This document shows, one piece after another, positions 21,568 to 33,305 of a stretch of 64,000 nt of DNA. The stretch's first letter is position 1. Every line of letters starts with the position of its first letter. Source of the DNA: Diphasiastrum complanatum (Eukaryota; Streptophyta; Lycopodiopsida; Lycopodiales; Lycopodiaceae); contig CM055100.1 in assembly GCA_029204225.1 (NCBI GenBank), forward strand, positions 8,262,713-8,326,712, read 5' to 3'. The position numbers and the translations under genes are program-made. Under the pieces are notes generated by a model. It searched no databases. It saw only the letters and a list, made by a program, of their open reading frames with translations, and had not been told where the DNA came from.

Positions 21568-22411
21568 TCATCTCCTCTTAGAATGATTTTCATCATCACT
21601 CTCACTTTCAAAAATTATTTCATCATCCTGACCATTAGAATTTCTATTCTCAACATCTATGGAAGTGGGTGCTTCAAGTATGGTTTGACGATTTATTACA
21701 TCTCTAGGTAGCTCAATCTCATAGTTAAAATGAAGGTTTTCCATTTCATTCTCAACATTTGCACCCTCAAATACTCGTCGTGAACATGGTTCAACTTGAG
21801 CTACAAACCACCATATCTTGTTTAGTTGATCTGGTTGAAAAAACACTTGCAAAAATCATTATTTTAGAACATATCGAAAACTCAAATATTGAAGTCACTT
21901 GCAATAAAATGAAAAACATTATAGCATAGCATGTGCACCTGCTCACAGTGACGAGGCAACACCAATGTGTCAAAGGACTCCATGCTCAATGTTTTTGATG
22001 AATCAATCGCAAAAAATCACTTGGATCTGATTTTATGGTTGCATTTGGCCCTCTACAAACTACCTTGAACCATTTCACATCAAATAAAAAATAGTGTCCA
22101 CTTTCACCAAATGACACATCATACACTATTGTTTGATGACCCAATAAAGTCAAAGGTACCTAATTTTTAGAGTACCTAATTATGTGGATGTAGATTATAA
22201 TAATATTTTGTATAGTCCCTACGTATTCTATATCTCCTGAGATGGGATTCTGATCTCGTGCACTGCTTTGATTTTCTTGTTGGAAAGATGCTATTACACC
22301 ACAATCGTGTGTGCGTCTCTTGTTATCAATCCTTTCAACATGAAAGTGGAAACCAAAAGCCCATATAGCATTATACATTTTGCACTGCCACATGACAAAC
22401 ATGAATCTCAT
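21568..22411 (-). pseudogene. CACTA (En/Spm) transposase C-terminal region, DUF4216-like
   Basis: Reading leftward: FHVERIDNKRRTHDCGVIAS and NPISGDIEYVGTIQNIIII (22411-22180), then LLGHQTIVYDVSFGESGHYF, LFDVKWFKVVCRGPNATIKS (22150-22010), then MQVFFQPDQLNKIWWFVAQV at 21852 with an acidic tail. This order (xxRRTQNSGV, DYYGxLxEIIEL, LFKCxWFD, QVFYVxDP...W.VV) is that of the DUF4216 domain at the C-terminus of plant En/Spm TNP2 proteins. Gaps between blocks look like introns or decay. No CACTA termini were found. The block directly abuts the truncated copia gag at about 22430. Confidence 0.65.
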
Positions 22412-22431
22412 AAATAATCATTGTGAATGAA

Positions 22432-23326
22432 CATTGCTTGTTGGTGAGGATGTAGATGCCATCAAGAATACATCTACTTCATCATCATCCTCCTCCTTTG
22501 CAAGGTTTCCTTGTTTGTCCTCCTCCATTTGTGCTCTTAGCCTCTTGTAGCATTCAGATGCATAATGCCCCTTCCTTCCACAAAAGAAGCATTTCTGCTT
22601 TGACTTGTCCTTTGAGCTTGATGCATCATCCTCTTCTTTGGCCTCCTTTGGATGCTTCTTCTTTCCATTGGTCTTCTTTTTGCCCTTGAAAGAGAAATTG
22701 GCTTTCTCATCACCATCCTGCAACGACAAGGAACTCATCCTAGATTTTGCATGGAGCATCCTATACTCTTCAGCCACTAATACACTGTGAAGTTTTTCTA
22801 TAGTTGGCAAAGTGTCTTGGATGGCAAAACTTTGGACCAAATTTGCAAAGTCATCTCCTAGAACATTAAGGACAATTCGTACAAGCTCTCCATCATGAAT
22901 CTTCTCTCCAATGGAAGCCAACTCCCTATTTAGAGACTTGATTCTGAGTACATAATCCTGTGCACTCTCCTCACTTCTCCTCATGCTTTGCAAAATTTGA
23001 TTTCTAAGCATAAGAACTCTAGAAGTGTTGCTAGACTCATAGATTGATTTTAAAGACTCCCAAGCCTCTTTAGCATTAGTACAAGCTGATACTTCTCTCA
23101 ACAAATCATTGCTCACATTCATCTTCACACAATGAAGTGCAAGCCTAGATCTCTTCTTGTATCTAGCTAACTCCTGTGCACCTAGAGGTTCATCTTCATC
23201 TTCAATCAAGAACTCATAAAGGTCTTGGAGCACCAAGAGTGACTCCATTCTAACCTTCCAAATAGCATAATTTGTAGAATTCAACCTCTCACTAGCTTCT
23301 AGAAGGTATGCTCCAGCAGATCCCAT
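22432..23326 (-). pseudogene. Copia family B gag, truncated before protease
   Basis: A long intact gag frame from ATG 23326: MGSAGAYLLEASERLNSTNY at the start, UBN2-like middle (TNAKEAWESLKSIYESSN; LASIGEKIHDGELV), basic linker and zinc knuckle CFFCGRKGHYASECYK. It ends around FLMASTSSPTSN where the sister copy at 38760 continues into the protease WWIDSGASSHMS. The last few residues come from unrelated DNA (CACTA relic). Start is well supported because the sister copy shares the same MGS.GAYLLEASERLN. Its 5' leader, PBS and LTR lie to the right (23327-24836). Confidence 0.88.
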
Positions 23327-23348
23327 CCGAACTAGTGACTTCTACAAA

Positions 23349-23698
23349 CAAGAAATAGATTTGATTGACTTGAAACTCACAAAGGTCTCACACTTGCAGT
23401 GTTTCACTCAAATTTGATTTCTAATCCAACAAATGGACTTATAATCACAGTTCTATCACTCCCTCACAAAGCTGGAATGAAGATAAGATGAAGTGAAAAC
23501 TACTTTCAAATAAATCTTGCCAAGAAATGGATTTGATTGTCTCTAGAAACTCACTAAGGTCTCTCTCTTGTAGTTTTTCACTCAAATTAGATTTCTAATC
23601 CAACAAATGGACTTATAATCTAAGTTCTAGCACTCCCTCACAAAGTTGGAATGAAGATAAGATGATGTGAAATCTACTTACAATCAAATCTTGCCAAT
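23349..23698 (-). repeat. Tandem 175-bp duplication in the copia B leader
   Basis: Two copies (about 23349-23521 and 23522-23698) share caacaaatggacttataatc, cactccctcacaaagttgga and atgaagataagatga. The plus-strand sister element has the same duplication at about 37550-37890, so it predates their separation. Confidence 0.8.
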
Positions 23699-23806
23699 TT
23701 TGGCTATTTTTGGACAAAAAAATGACTTAATCTCTTTCTTCCTTCTTGGTGTACTTTCAAGACCTGTTTTTAACCTTGATAGGACTTGAACTCAACCTAG
23801 ATTAAT

Positions 23807-24130
23807 TAGATTCCATGAAACAAATTCAAATCTAATCAATGACAAATGATCTTGGTAGATTATCCTAGGATCTCCACCAAAAATTACACCAACAGCTCAC
23901 AAATTGAATTTTTTTGGATCAAATGAGTACCATGCATTAAATGCAGGTTCAGAGGTGCCCACACATGTGAACAGTACGGATTTGGACCCCTACCAAGTTT
24001 GGGATCAAATTCCTCACCAAAATCAAGATTTTAGCTTGCCCTCTCAATACTACTTTTTAGCACCAAAACTTGCTAAAAATGGATTTGCATTAGATCAATG
24101 GCTTATGCTCTTGTACTTAGCTCTAATACC
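23807..24130 (-). mobile_element. Copia B 5' leader, repeated at 25020-25347
   Basis: From attagattccatgaaac to the PBS this block is almost identical to 25020-25347, with only a few substitutions. Each copy ends in a mutated PBS (plus strand gctctaatacca) beside its own LTR. The translated frames in both copies are incidental. Confidence 0.85.
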
Positions 24131-24131
24131 A

Positions 24132-24836
24132 TGTGAAAGTACTATACTTTAGGACCATAAATGGATCTACAAAAGATCCACAAGAGTGATTCGATACTTG
24201 CTTAACAATCTATCAAAAACTAGTCATCAAAAATTTGATCTAGATTGGCAATTTGACAAACAACAAGCATTAACAAACAAAAGCATTGACCAACATTGAA
24301 ATTCGAGCCCACATGTGTGTACTATAGGCTGTAGTACGGCCTTCAAGCTGAGAAAAAAGTAGAATTTGATTTGGTTTCATTTGGATCAGAAAAATTCAAT
24401 GTACATAGTGAACTAGTTTGAGATTGCCAATGAGCTCCAAAAATATTCTATCTTCTCACTATGGCAGCTTGAAATACATAGCAAATTCGACTTCCTTTGT
24501 GAATTTAGGTAGATTTCCAGCATGTAATAAGGAAGTTAACTCAGCCTTTTTTTTTTTCCCTAAAATGAAACCCTAGTCTATTTCCTACAGTCATGCTTGG
24601 TAGGTAGCTAATTGGTCAATTTTCACCTTAAATCTAGGATTTAGGTCCTATAAACTAGGAATCACTACCAAAATGACATGACAAACCCTATGGACTTGAC
24701 CTAGCCTACATTAGGAGTGGATTTCCATGTGGTATCTTGGCTTCACATGTGTGGAATCCACTTATGTACAAAATTTACATTATACTACATGGTTTTTGAC
24801 CAAGCTAGATTTGCCAATTTTTGGCAATTCTTCACA
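24132..24836 (-). mobile_element. 5' LTR of copia family B, copy 1
   Basis: Begins tgtgaaagtactatac after the PBS (24119-24131) and ends ggcaattcttcaca, 705 bp. It aligns over its length with 25348-26048 and, in reverse, with 36046-37116. Its outer edge joins repeat X at 24837. Confidence 0.9.
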
Positions 24837-25021
24837 GAATGTTAGCTATTATCCATGTACAAAATAAGCTTAGCAACTTAATAGCTTACATTATTTAATG
24901 AAATAATATAGTCCAATATTCCCTACCTAAAGTGATTAATAGTGATAGGCCACACCATATCCTTACCATATCAGGGCATTCTGCCATTCTGATCAGTCTC
25001 ATGGTATTTGTCATGACCAAA
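24837..25021 (-). repeat. Repeat X fragment attached to LTR B
   Basis: On the minus strand it reads taccatgagactgatcagaa ... gctaagcttattttgtacat ... aacattc and joins the LTR. The same sequence precedes the LTR at 36045 and, without any LTR, occurs at 41400-41571. Confidence 0.8.
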
Positions 25022-26048
25022 TTAGATTCCATGAAACAAATTCAAATCTAATCAATGACAAATGATCTTGGTAGATTATCCTAGGATCTCCACCAAAAAT
25101 TACACCAACAGCTCACAAATTGAATTTTTTTGGATCAAATGAGTACCATGCATTAAATGCAGGTTCAGAGGTGCCCACACATGTGAACAGTACGGATTTG
25201 GACCCCTACCAAGTTTGGGATCAAATTCCTCACCAAAATCAAGATTCTAGCTTGCCCTCTCAATACTACTTTTTAGCACCAAAACTTGCTAAAAATGGAT
25301 TTGCATTAGGTCAATGGCTTATGCTCTTGTACTTGGCTCTAATACCATGTGAAAGTACTGTACTTTAGGACCATAAATGGATCTACAAAAGATCTACAAG
25401 AGTGATTGGATGCTTGCTTAACAATCTATCAAAAAACTAGACACAAAAAAGTTGATCTAGATTGGCAATTTGACAAACAACAAGCATTAACAATCAAAAG
25501 CATTGATCAACATTGAAATCCAAGCCCACACATGTGTACTACAGGCTGTAGTACGGCCTTCAACCTGAGAAACAAGTAGAAATTGATTTGGTTTCATTTG
25601 GATCACAAAAACTCAATGTACATAGTGAACTAGTTTGAGATTGCCAATGAGCTCCAACTATTTTCTATCTTCTCACTATGGAGAGAGGGAATACATAGCA
25701 AATTCGACTTCCTTCTTGAAGTTAGGTGGATTTCCAGCATGTAATAAGGAAGTTAACTCACCCTTCTTGACCTAAAATGAAACCCTAGCTTAGATCCTAG
25801 AGTTATGCTTGGTAGGTAGCTAGTTGGTCAAAATTTCACCTTAAACTTAGGTGTAGGTCCTATAAAGTAGGGATGACCACCAAATAGACATGACCAACTC
25901 TCTTGACTTGACCTAACCTACATTAGGATGGGTTTCCCATGTGGCATCATGGCCTCACATGTGTGGGACCCACTTGTGTACACAATTTACACTATTCTAC
26001 ATGGTTTTTTATCAAGCTAGATTTGCCAATTTTTGGCAATTCTTCACA
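25022..26048 (-). mobile_element. Copia family B leader and 5' LTR, copy 2
   Basis: The LTR is 25348-26048 (701 bp, tgtgaaagtactgtac to aattcttcaca), with a PBS at 25335-25347 and a leader down to 25022. The leader then stops and repeat X begins, so this copy has no gag of its own. The two LTRs are in the same orientation but separated by leader plus X, not by a normal 4-5 kb interior. Confidence 0.85.
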
Positions 26049-26440
26049 TTCCAATAGTCATACTTTTATCAACAAAATTTCTTCAATCATTCAGCCTAAT
26101 TCAGATCTTAGTGTGCAAACCAAGACTAGGCTGACATGTACAGACATCTTTGGACAAAAGGTTTAGATTAAAGCTTTATTCCACTGATAGCTTTATTCCA
26201 ATCCATAGCTAAATGGTATTTGGTAGCCAATCAGTGAACCTAATTTAATCTTTACCACTACTTCCCATATTCATGAATATCTCACAACTCAAAAATCCCC
26301 AAATCTCCTCTAGTTCCAGATTATTCAAAATAATCACTAGAGATTTTCTCTATTCCACATGATAGTTTCACCAATGCACACAAACTGGATTCCACAAAGG
26401 AAATCTATGCAACTGGTTGATCCCATGAAAGTCTGATTCC
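26049..26440. other. No gene recognised
   Basis: AT-rich sequence to the right of LTR copy 2. No supported frames. Confidence 0.4.
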
Positions 26441-27160
26441 TATCATTTTATTCTCCCCCTTTTAAAAGAAATTTCACAATTTTTTAGATTCGACCATCAG
26501 AAAATCAAAAGGACTATTTGACCATCCTATATCCAATATAGGGTCCAATCTTCAACCATTTTCCAGAAAGATACCTCCAACTTTTGAATTCTCCACTTCC
26601 TTAAGTTTTCACAGTAGATGACAATATCATCTAAGAATAACTCTAGGCATTGATCCTAGTATGGACGAGAAACCTCGTTCATATACAGTCGAAATGACCT
26701 AAGTTTATTCATCAAAACCAAAAGGAAAAAATTCAATATAGCTGAAGTATACCAATAGATATCCAATATCTAAATCCGAATTGGTACAAGGAATTCATTT
26801 CCTTCAAGAAGATCACTAAATCGCATTATCCGATAATCCAGAGATCTAAAACCTCTATCTGGATTTCCAATATCAGATATGCACATATCTATTCCACCAA
26901 ATATCGGAGTACTCCTAAATTTGTTCCTAATGGATCGCAATAATCCAGTTCAAAATTGTGATTCAACAAGAATCTGCACATGGCTTTACCGTCACATAAG
27001 CCACCCATCTGGCTGGTACTATCCATCCTAAATTCCTACCATCTGAGAGTTACAACTCTTAGGAATAAGGTTCTCACAGTACAAATGTGAACCAAGTGTC
27101 ATTCTCGTTCCATGCCACAATTTCCAATAAAAAATAGGGTCAACTCATGGTCCTATAGAT
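26441..27160 (-). pseudogene. Decayed Ty3/gypsy reverse transcriptase
   Basis: The minus strand at about 26760-26580 reads LRSFRLYMNEVSRPY, stop, DQCLELFLDDIVIYCE. This matches the gypsy RT region NAPxxFxRxMNxVxRPYxxxxVxVYLDDIxIYS, with FLDD as the catalytic box. Further upstream on the minus strand the match is broken into three frames. Orientation and position agree with an element whose leader, PBS and LTR lie at 28500-29970. Confidence 0.65.
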
Positions 27161-28301
27161 ATTCAAAATAAATTCAACTTAATGAATTAAAAAAAAACCG
27201 GTGTTATGCAATTTCCCCAAATTACACAACACTATCACATTTACCTACTTAGGTGTCTCATTTTTTTCCTCCCTTAGATTTTTCGGTCACCCGAAAAATT
27301 TCACTAGCGAAGGTCCCCAAAAATTACTTAGACACAAGTAAATGCTAGGCTACCTTCCTTTTGACCACACCAGCTCATTTCATTACTTTGTTAAAGTTGT
27401 CTGAATCAATGAAAAGTCCATAAAATTTGGTGTTCGGGTACTCTTTGACAATATTCAAAACCCGAATATAAAGTTATCACTAAAAAATTACGACCTTATT
27501 CCATTGTTCACTTTAATAAGTATCTGAAAAGCTTAAATTGTCCAATCCTAAAGATCAAAATCATTTAGGACAAACCTATCGGTGCATATCGAGTCCAAAA
27601 GGAAGAACCAAAAACTTACCATTCAACTGAGGATATTCCTATTCCAAAGTTAAACGGTAAAAAGCACAGTACCAGGAAATCAAATTTCCATTAACTGGGT
27701 ACTTGCCTGGAGAAAATTACCATGAAGAACGATATTTTATTGTTGATCCTAGATCCATGGATCCAATCACATAGTTAAGCAATTAGGATAATAAAATTAT
27801 TTTCCAAAAATTCTCTTAGTAAAGGTCAGGAGAATAGGTAATCCAATTCTCAACTGTCGATTTAGAAAGATTCACAAAAAAATCCCATCTCGAATCGACC
27901 AAAACTTTGATTACATCTAAATTTTCTTGCAAAGGCCTTTAAAAAACCGGGTTATGTAAGAAAAAATCCATTACAAAAAGCCATGCATTATCCCAAATGC
28001 ATCAAACCGCTTTGCAAAAAAACTATGAATGCAATCACCAGGTTACCGGCATGCACTACTTAGTGGACTAACTGATAGCCATGCGACAGGGTCAAGGTTC
28101 CCACTCACCGTGCATCCCATTCCTCTTTAGGAAAAAGAGAAATGGAAAACTTTATTGCATGTAAGATAAGACCCCTCACCCATTCAAAAACCCTAAAATG
28201 GTTTTACATATCAAAGAGAAGGCCAGCTGCCACAGCCGCCAACATCGTGACACCATCGCGAGAGATAGAGAGGTTTTTACCAGCTGCCACCATCGCGACA
28301 C

Positions 28302-28332
<31 letters not shown>

Positions 28333-28520
28333 GTTTTCCCACATGCAGGAAGGGCATCAGATTGATCTATACCTCGGACCTTCAGCAGGGCTAAACCAAC
28401 AGGCATTCGTCCTCCTTCAACACTGCTACAAACCACACTTGCATCTAAATTGTCCTTCTGATATCCAGTCAGACAGAGGCTTCTTCCACAGAGTTCGTTA
28501 GTAGCCGAATCTGGCTTCAC
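27161..28520 (-). pseudogene. Decayed interior of gypsy element E
   Basis: No intact frame. The 27380-27780 part is clearly related to 55860-56290 (shared words such as cataaaatttggattcgggtac and ttattccatt), so both are copies of one element interior. A GA tract (28306-28332) and a partly duplicated cagctgccacc..catcgcgacaccatcg segment precede the leader. Confidence 0.5.
28306..28332. repeat. (GA)n microsatellite
   Basis: About 13 GA units inside the element-E interior. Confidence 0.9.
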
Positions 28521-29172
28521 GGCCTACCCCTGCTAATTTAAGATCAGATGGACGTGCCATTTGCTGAAAAAATAGCGAGCAGATGTCTTTCAAAGATTCA
28601 CTCTCTTCAAGAAGACCTGAATTGGAAGGAAGGGCGAGCAGCTTGAAACCAAGCCATATCCTTACCCACAGTCCTCAAATCCCGAGCTACAGGCATGTAA
28701 AAAGCACAAATCCTCCACATGCAATTATTAGATTCAAGATTCCCAGTCACACAATTAGTTTATTCAATCATGATACATTGATTCACACCAATCTATCAAC
28801 AAACCATCTATTACTAATCTGAATTCAATCTGTCCAAAACATTATGGATTCATCCAAATTGTTCATTAAAAAAAAAGCAGATTTAGATAAAAAAAAGTGG
28901 ATCTAATCATGCAGATCATTCTGCATCAAATGGAAATTTTTCTAAGAATGAATTTCACACTAATTCATAGCAGCTCCAAAAAAAATCAAACAAGGAGAAG
29001 AGCACTCTACCACCAAGTTTGAGAAGCATGCATTAATCAAGAATTAGAGAATCCAAATCTGATTTCCCTTGAAAGAACAGCACTCCAATCGGGATTATGA
29101 ATCCAAGTGCGTTCCAATTCCAAATTGATGTAAAACTTCTCTCCATCCCATCCAAAAACTGCATCTTATTCG
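28521..29172 (-). mobile_element. 5' leader of element E
   Basis: Non-coding sequence leading to the PBS. Its last 120 bases match, in reverse, the sequence after the PBS at 63880-64000 (shared cggtttggagtgct type words), which identifies both as the same family. Confidence 0.55.
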
Positions 29173-29970
29173 GGCTCTGATACCAATGTAAAGACCACTA
29201 GGGAAAACCCCTAAGATGAGGATAGGAAAACACAAGAGAGAGTGGAGCAAAACCACCCAACCAAACCTAGATCCCTCCTAGAGAATCCTCCTGGATCTAG
29301 CCCCAAAGTTATGCCAATGTGACAGCAAGAGAAGAAGAGCTCATCAGGTAACCTAGACCAAGTCGTCGACGGAATAATCACTACCTCAATATATAGAGAG
29401 TAGGATCCAGTGCATGAGCACATGCAATTCCCATGCAAGTCAACTATAAATAGGCAACAGCTCTACATGCATACCTCCTGCCTATAACAATCACATGTAC
29501 ATGCACTACTGCATATGTCTCAATTAGAGTGTCTGGGTCCTCAAGGTCATTAGTCACCAACAGGCCTCGACGTGGAATATTATCTAGGCATGACTAATAA
29601 ACTCGAATACTGGAGGGCTGGTCTACCATATTAGGACTATTCCAGGTCCTTAACCGATTATGGTCGTAACAATGATCATAAGGGTATCACTCAAGAAAAC
29701 CATCATGATCAAGGAGCTCAATGGGTGCATCTAACTCATGGAGACTCTTCTCATTTTAGCATGGAGTTGATACAATACACAAAAAGCTCATCTTCACAAA
29801 GAGGGAGTCTCTTAAGTAAGCATGAGAGCTCCTTAGGTGGCATCCTAGTGGAATTTTCACATTTCACAAATTACAAGTGGAATAATGCTCTCCACTAGAG
29901 GTCACCATCAAAAGTTGGCTCACTCTACTTTCTTTAAGAGGGGTCTACTTGCATTTATTACATTTGCCTA
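29173..29970 (-). mobile_element. PBS and 5' LTR of element E
   Basis: PBS 29173-29185 (plus strand ggctctgatacca). The LTR starts tgtaaagaccactaggg at 29187. The first 120 bp match, in reverse, 63741-63867. The outer end is not determined: no second full LTR is present and several CA candidates exist up to about 29970. Confidence 0.7.
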
Positions 29971-29989
29971 GAAATACTAGTTCCTACAT

Positions 29990-30722
29990 GGTCAGTCCAT
30001 CTTTCGGGATTCACCATGAGGCTTACATAGTTCTTGCTTGTCATTACTACTAGTATTTCTCGGCTCTCATACTCGGCTCTCAGTCTTCGTTCATCTCGTC
30101 TTCTCAGAGACCTCCTCGGTCTAAGGTGAGAGGTGCTCTTGAGTTGCTCTATCCGAGTATCTTGGGGATTTGTCAGAATCAGCCAACATCATCTCACCCC
30201 TAATGTGTTGCAGGACCCACTGCAACTCATATTGGATGATGTTGCTCCGCTTCCGGATTGGCGTCTTCGATCGGCACCTGGAAAAGCGTAGATCCTCGTT
30301 CGCTTGCATAAAACCAAGTGTTTATTGTTGTCAGTCTTTATCAAAAACTGTTTTTCGCAAATTGTTGCAATTTAACCAGAATGTCTTATTGCTATAATGG
30401 GTTGACATTCTCAAAATTTGGAGAGCTCTCAGCAGCTTCACAACTTTGCATGCATGAGTGCTTCTCACGTGTCTTCTTTCTTACCACTTGTATCTGCCAT
30501 TGATGGTTTCATCTTTGGTTTCTTGGCAGGTTCTAACTTCTGAGAGGTCTGTATCCTCCATTTGTGTCTCCGTAGTTCTTCGCTCAGTCGAAGTCCCAGC
30601 CTTAAGGAAAACCTTTGATTTGCAAGTTGCACAAACTTTGATTATCAGTCTCAAGGGTATGGACTCATTCATCAAAAATTTGGTGGTAGAAACAGTTTTG
30701 GATGGACGGTTTGGTAAGGGAA
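29990..30722 (+). other. Exon-like host-gene scrap
   Basis: The sequence is less AT-rich and shows a plausible acceptor at about 30528 (ggtttcttggcag), followed by an open stretch encoding RSVEVPALRKTFDLQVAQTL and KGMDSFIKNLVVETVLDG. That reads like real coding sequence but I do not recognise the family. It runs straight into copia gag at about 30723, so it is a captured or flanking gene fragment. Confidence 0.3.
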
Positions 30723-32110
30723 AGAAACATGTCATGCATAGGAGACTCCATCAACCAAAATGAACTTGTTCAAGTCATATTTAATGGGTTAAAGGAGGAA
30801 TATGACAACCTTGTTCAGAGTTATGCCATTAAGGAGGAGCTACCAAGTCTGGAAGCACTCCAAAGTGTGCTCATTTCTAAAGAATCAAGACAAGAGTATA
30901 AACTCTTGAAAATGGAAAGACTGTCTCTCAACATTGATGATAAAGCTCTCTTTACCAAAGACAAGCACAAGTCAAGAAGTAAGAATCAACACCGACCCTC
31001 TTCAAGCAAAAACAATCTTATTTTCAAGGAGAAAGGAGAAGAAGATGAGTCCTCTCAAGCTTTCACATCCAAGAAGAAGAAGAAAAACATCAAGTGTTTC
31101 TTTTGTGACAAGAAGGGGCATTATGCCACCAATTGCTTCAAGAAGAAGATTCAATTCAAGCAAGCCAACATTTCCAATGAAGAGAAGGAAGATGCTCATG
31201 CAAGTGACGGAGAGGGATCTCTTATGGTCTCGAGATTTTCTTCATCACCTTTCAAGAAGGATGGTTCGTGGTACATCGACAGTGGAGCTTCCTCACATAT
31301 TTGTAGCTCCAAGCATTCTTTTTCATCCATGACACCTTATGAAGGAGCCAAGAAGTCCATCTACACAGCAAATGATCATGAGTGTGCTATTGAAGGCATA
31401 GGGACCATTCCCTTAAAGCTTTCATGATCAAAAGTTCTTTCTCTATCTAAAGTACTTTTTGTTCCTAAGTTAACAAAAAATCGTATTAGTGTTGGGCAAT
31501 TGTCTGATAGTGGACTAGATGTGAATTTCAATGTTGATACATGTACAATCAAAAAGCATGATAAGATCCTTGCATTTGGGTCTAGATATGGTGGAATCTA
31601 CAAGCTTGATCCCAAAGAGTATGCTAACTCTTGTGATTGTGCTTTTGCTTCTCATATGTCTTTGGAGGAACTATGACATAGAAGGTTGGGGCATCCTAGC
31701 TATAGTTCTATGGTGTCCATGGTCAAAAAAGCCAAAGCTATTGGCTTGCCTAATCTTATCTCCAAGAATTTCAAGCCATGTGAGGCTTGTGCCATATCTA
31801 AGTCTCATAAGAAGCCTTTTTTAAAGTCATCTATCAAAACTACACATCCATTAGAGCTCATACACTCGGATGTGCACTTCTCATCTTCAAAGAGCAAGGG
31901 TGGTGCTACTTGCTTTGTAACTTTCATTGATGATTTCACAAGATTTACTTGGTTATATCTTCTAGCTTCAAAGTCTATGGTGTTTGACTATTTCCTAAAG
32001 TTCAAAGCTCTAGTTGAAAAACAATTTTCATACAAAATCAAGATGCTTAGAAGTGATGGAGGTGGTGAGTACACTTCCGATAAATTTCATGATTATTGTG
32101 TAAAAGGGAG
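30723..32110 (+). pseudogene. Ty1/copia gag, protease and integrase fragment
   Basis: Plus-strand gag enters midway (IGDSINQNELVQVIFNGL), continues through KSRSKNQHRPSSSKN and the zinc knuckle CFFCDKKGHYATNC, then protease WYIDSGASSHIC. After a stop at 31426 the protease C-terminal half continues in another frame. From 31690 the pre-integrase and integrase core follow: RRLGHPSYSSMVSMV, CEACAISKSHKKPF, LELIHSDVHF, FVTFIDDFTRFTWL and MLRSDGGGEYTSDKFHDYCV. The coding stops at 32110 where a gypsy LTR begins, so the third catalytic acidic residue and RT are missing. Confidence 0.88.
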
Positions 32111-32929
32111 TGTTGGGGGTATTCCCAACAAAGTGTAAATAAATAAAATCCTCCAATAAAATGTGTTGCAGAGGGCATGACATCCTGCGTGTATAAGCCC
32201 ATGGCCCAATGAGCACGCAATTAGAGTTGTAAATAAAATAAACTTGACTTGGGCCTTGGAATAAAAATAAAACTAGAGGCCCAATGTCAATTTTTAGACT
32301 TTGAGATCACTTTTTAGAGTTGGGTCCAAATTGTCACATGAATCTTGTGATTTCTAATGTACTTTTTGTGGACCCTTGGATCCAATTGGGTCCAAAATGA
32401 ATGGATAAGATCATTGTGAATATTAGCCAATAAGATTGAGGGGCAAGGGCCTTCCCCATTTTATAAAAAGGCACCATCTGTACACTATTTTCATGCTTAC
32501 TGAGAAGGAAGAAACTCTACCATTTTTGGAAGAGAAGCATCCTCATTTGCTATTCACTACTTGCTATTGCTCTATATTGTGTTTTTCATTGCTTTCTATT
32601 TCCATGTTTATTGTTTGCCATAGTGAATGCTTTTCCATTAGCAAGCATAAGGAGCATTTGAGCTAACCTCCACCCTCACTCTCTATCTCTCTCTTTCTCT
32701 TCCCTTCTCAATTTCTTCTTCTCCATTCCTTCTCTTCAACCAAAACCATGATGAATGTTAGTGTAGAGGAGTAGAGTTAAAGAGGAGTAGTATAGTGGTG
32801 AGTAAAGTTAAGGGAGAAAGTAGGAAATTAACTAAAAGTAGGATCTATGCATAGTTAGGTACCTATCTAGTGATCTAACCTTTGTTGACAGGCGGAAGGG
32901 CTATACTACAAGAGATCTTCGATCCCACA
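32111..32929 (+). mobile_element. 5' LTR of a Ty3/gypsy element (family J)
   Basis: Starts TGTTGGGGGTATTCCCAACA, a self-complementary 20-mer typical of LTR ends, and finishes cttcgatcccaca before the PBS at 32931. Length is 819 bp. It interrupts copia integrase, so the gypsy copy is the younger insertion, unless the adjoining aaaagggag is itself a polypurine tract. Confidence 0.85.
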
Positions 32930-32930
32930 G

Positions 32931-32949
32931 TGGCGCCGTTGCCGGGGAT
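32931..32949 (+). other. Gypsy primer-binding site (tggcgccgttgccgggga type)
   Basis: The sequence tggcgccgttgccggggat follows the LTR end by one base. This is the widespread PBS of plant Athila/Tat-like gypsy elements and differs from the iMet PBS used by the copia elements here. Confidence 0.9.
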
Positions 32950-33305
32950 AGGTTTCCACTAACTAGTTTAGCTGCATTTTAGCTATTTTCTTGCTTTTTA
33001 GAGTAGTTTAGGTAGATTTTTGGGAGTTTAAAGTTAGTTTTCTGTATTTTTTTTTGTGTTTGGACTATTCACAGCTAGCGGAGGAGGTGTGAGAGGGTAT
33101 AGAGGAGGCCTTGAACAACCTCTAAGGGCTTGAAACCCAAACCAATCATCCAAAAAACTCAAAAAACACACCAATCTGCATTTTGGAGAGAAAAAGAGTC
33201 AAAAAACTCATCAGATTTTTATATCTCCAGAATCAGTGAGAATTAACCCTTGCACGACTGGCAACAGCTCCAGGGTACTGTCCCAAACCTGCATAGAAGC
33301 CAGCT

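Noticed and set aside
23904-24152. Two nearly identical 82-codon frames (23904-24152 and 25120-25368) that could suggest a conserved small gene.
   Set aside because: Both lie in the duplicated copia leader, end inside the LTR, and are antisense to the element. The conservation comes from DNA duplication.
32102-32116. The aaaagggag before LTR J as a polypurine tract, which would make it a 3' LTR.
   Set aside because: A clear PBS follows the right end of LTR J and gypsy gag lies downstream, so it is a 5' LTR. The purines are probably the interrupted integrase codons, though this is not proven.
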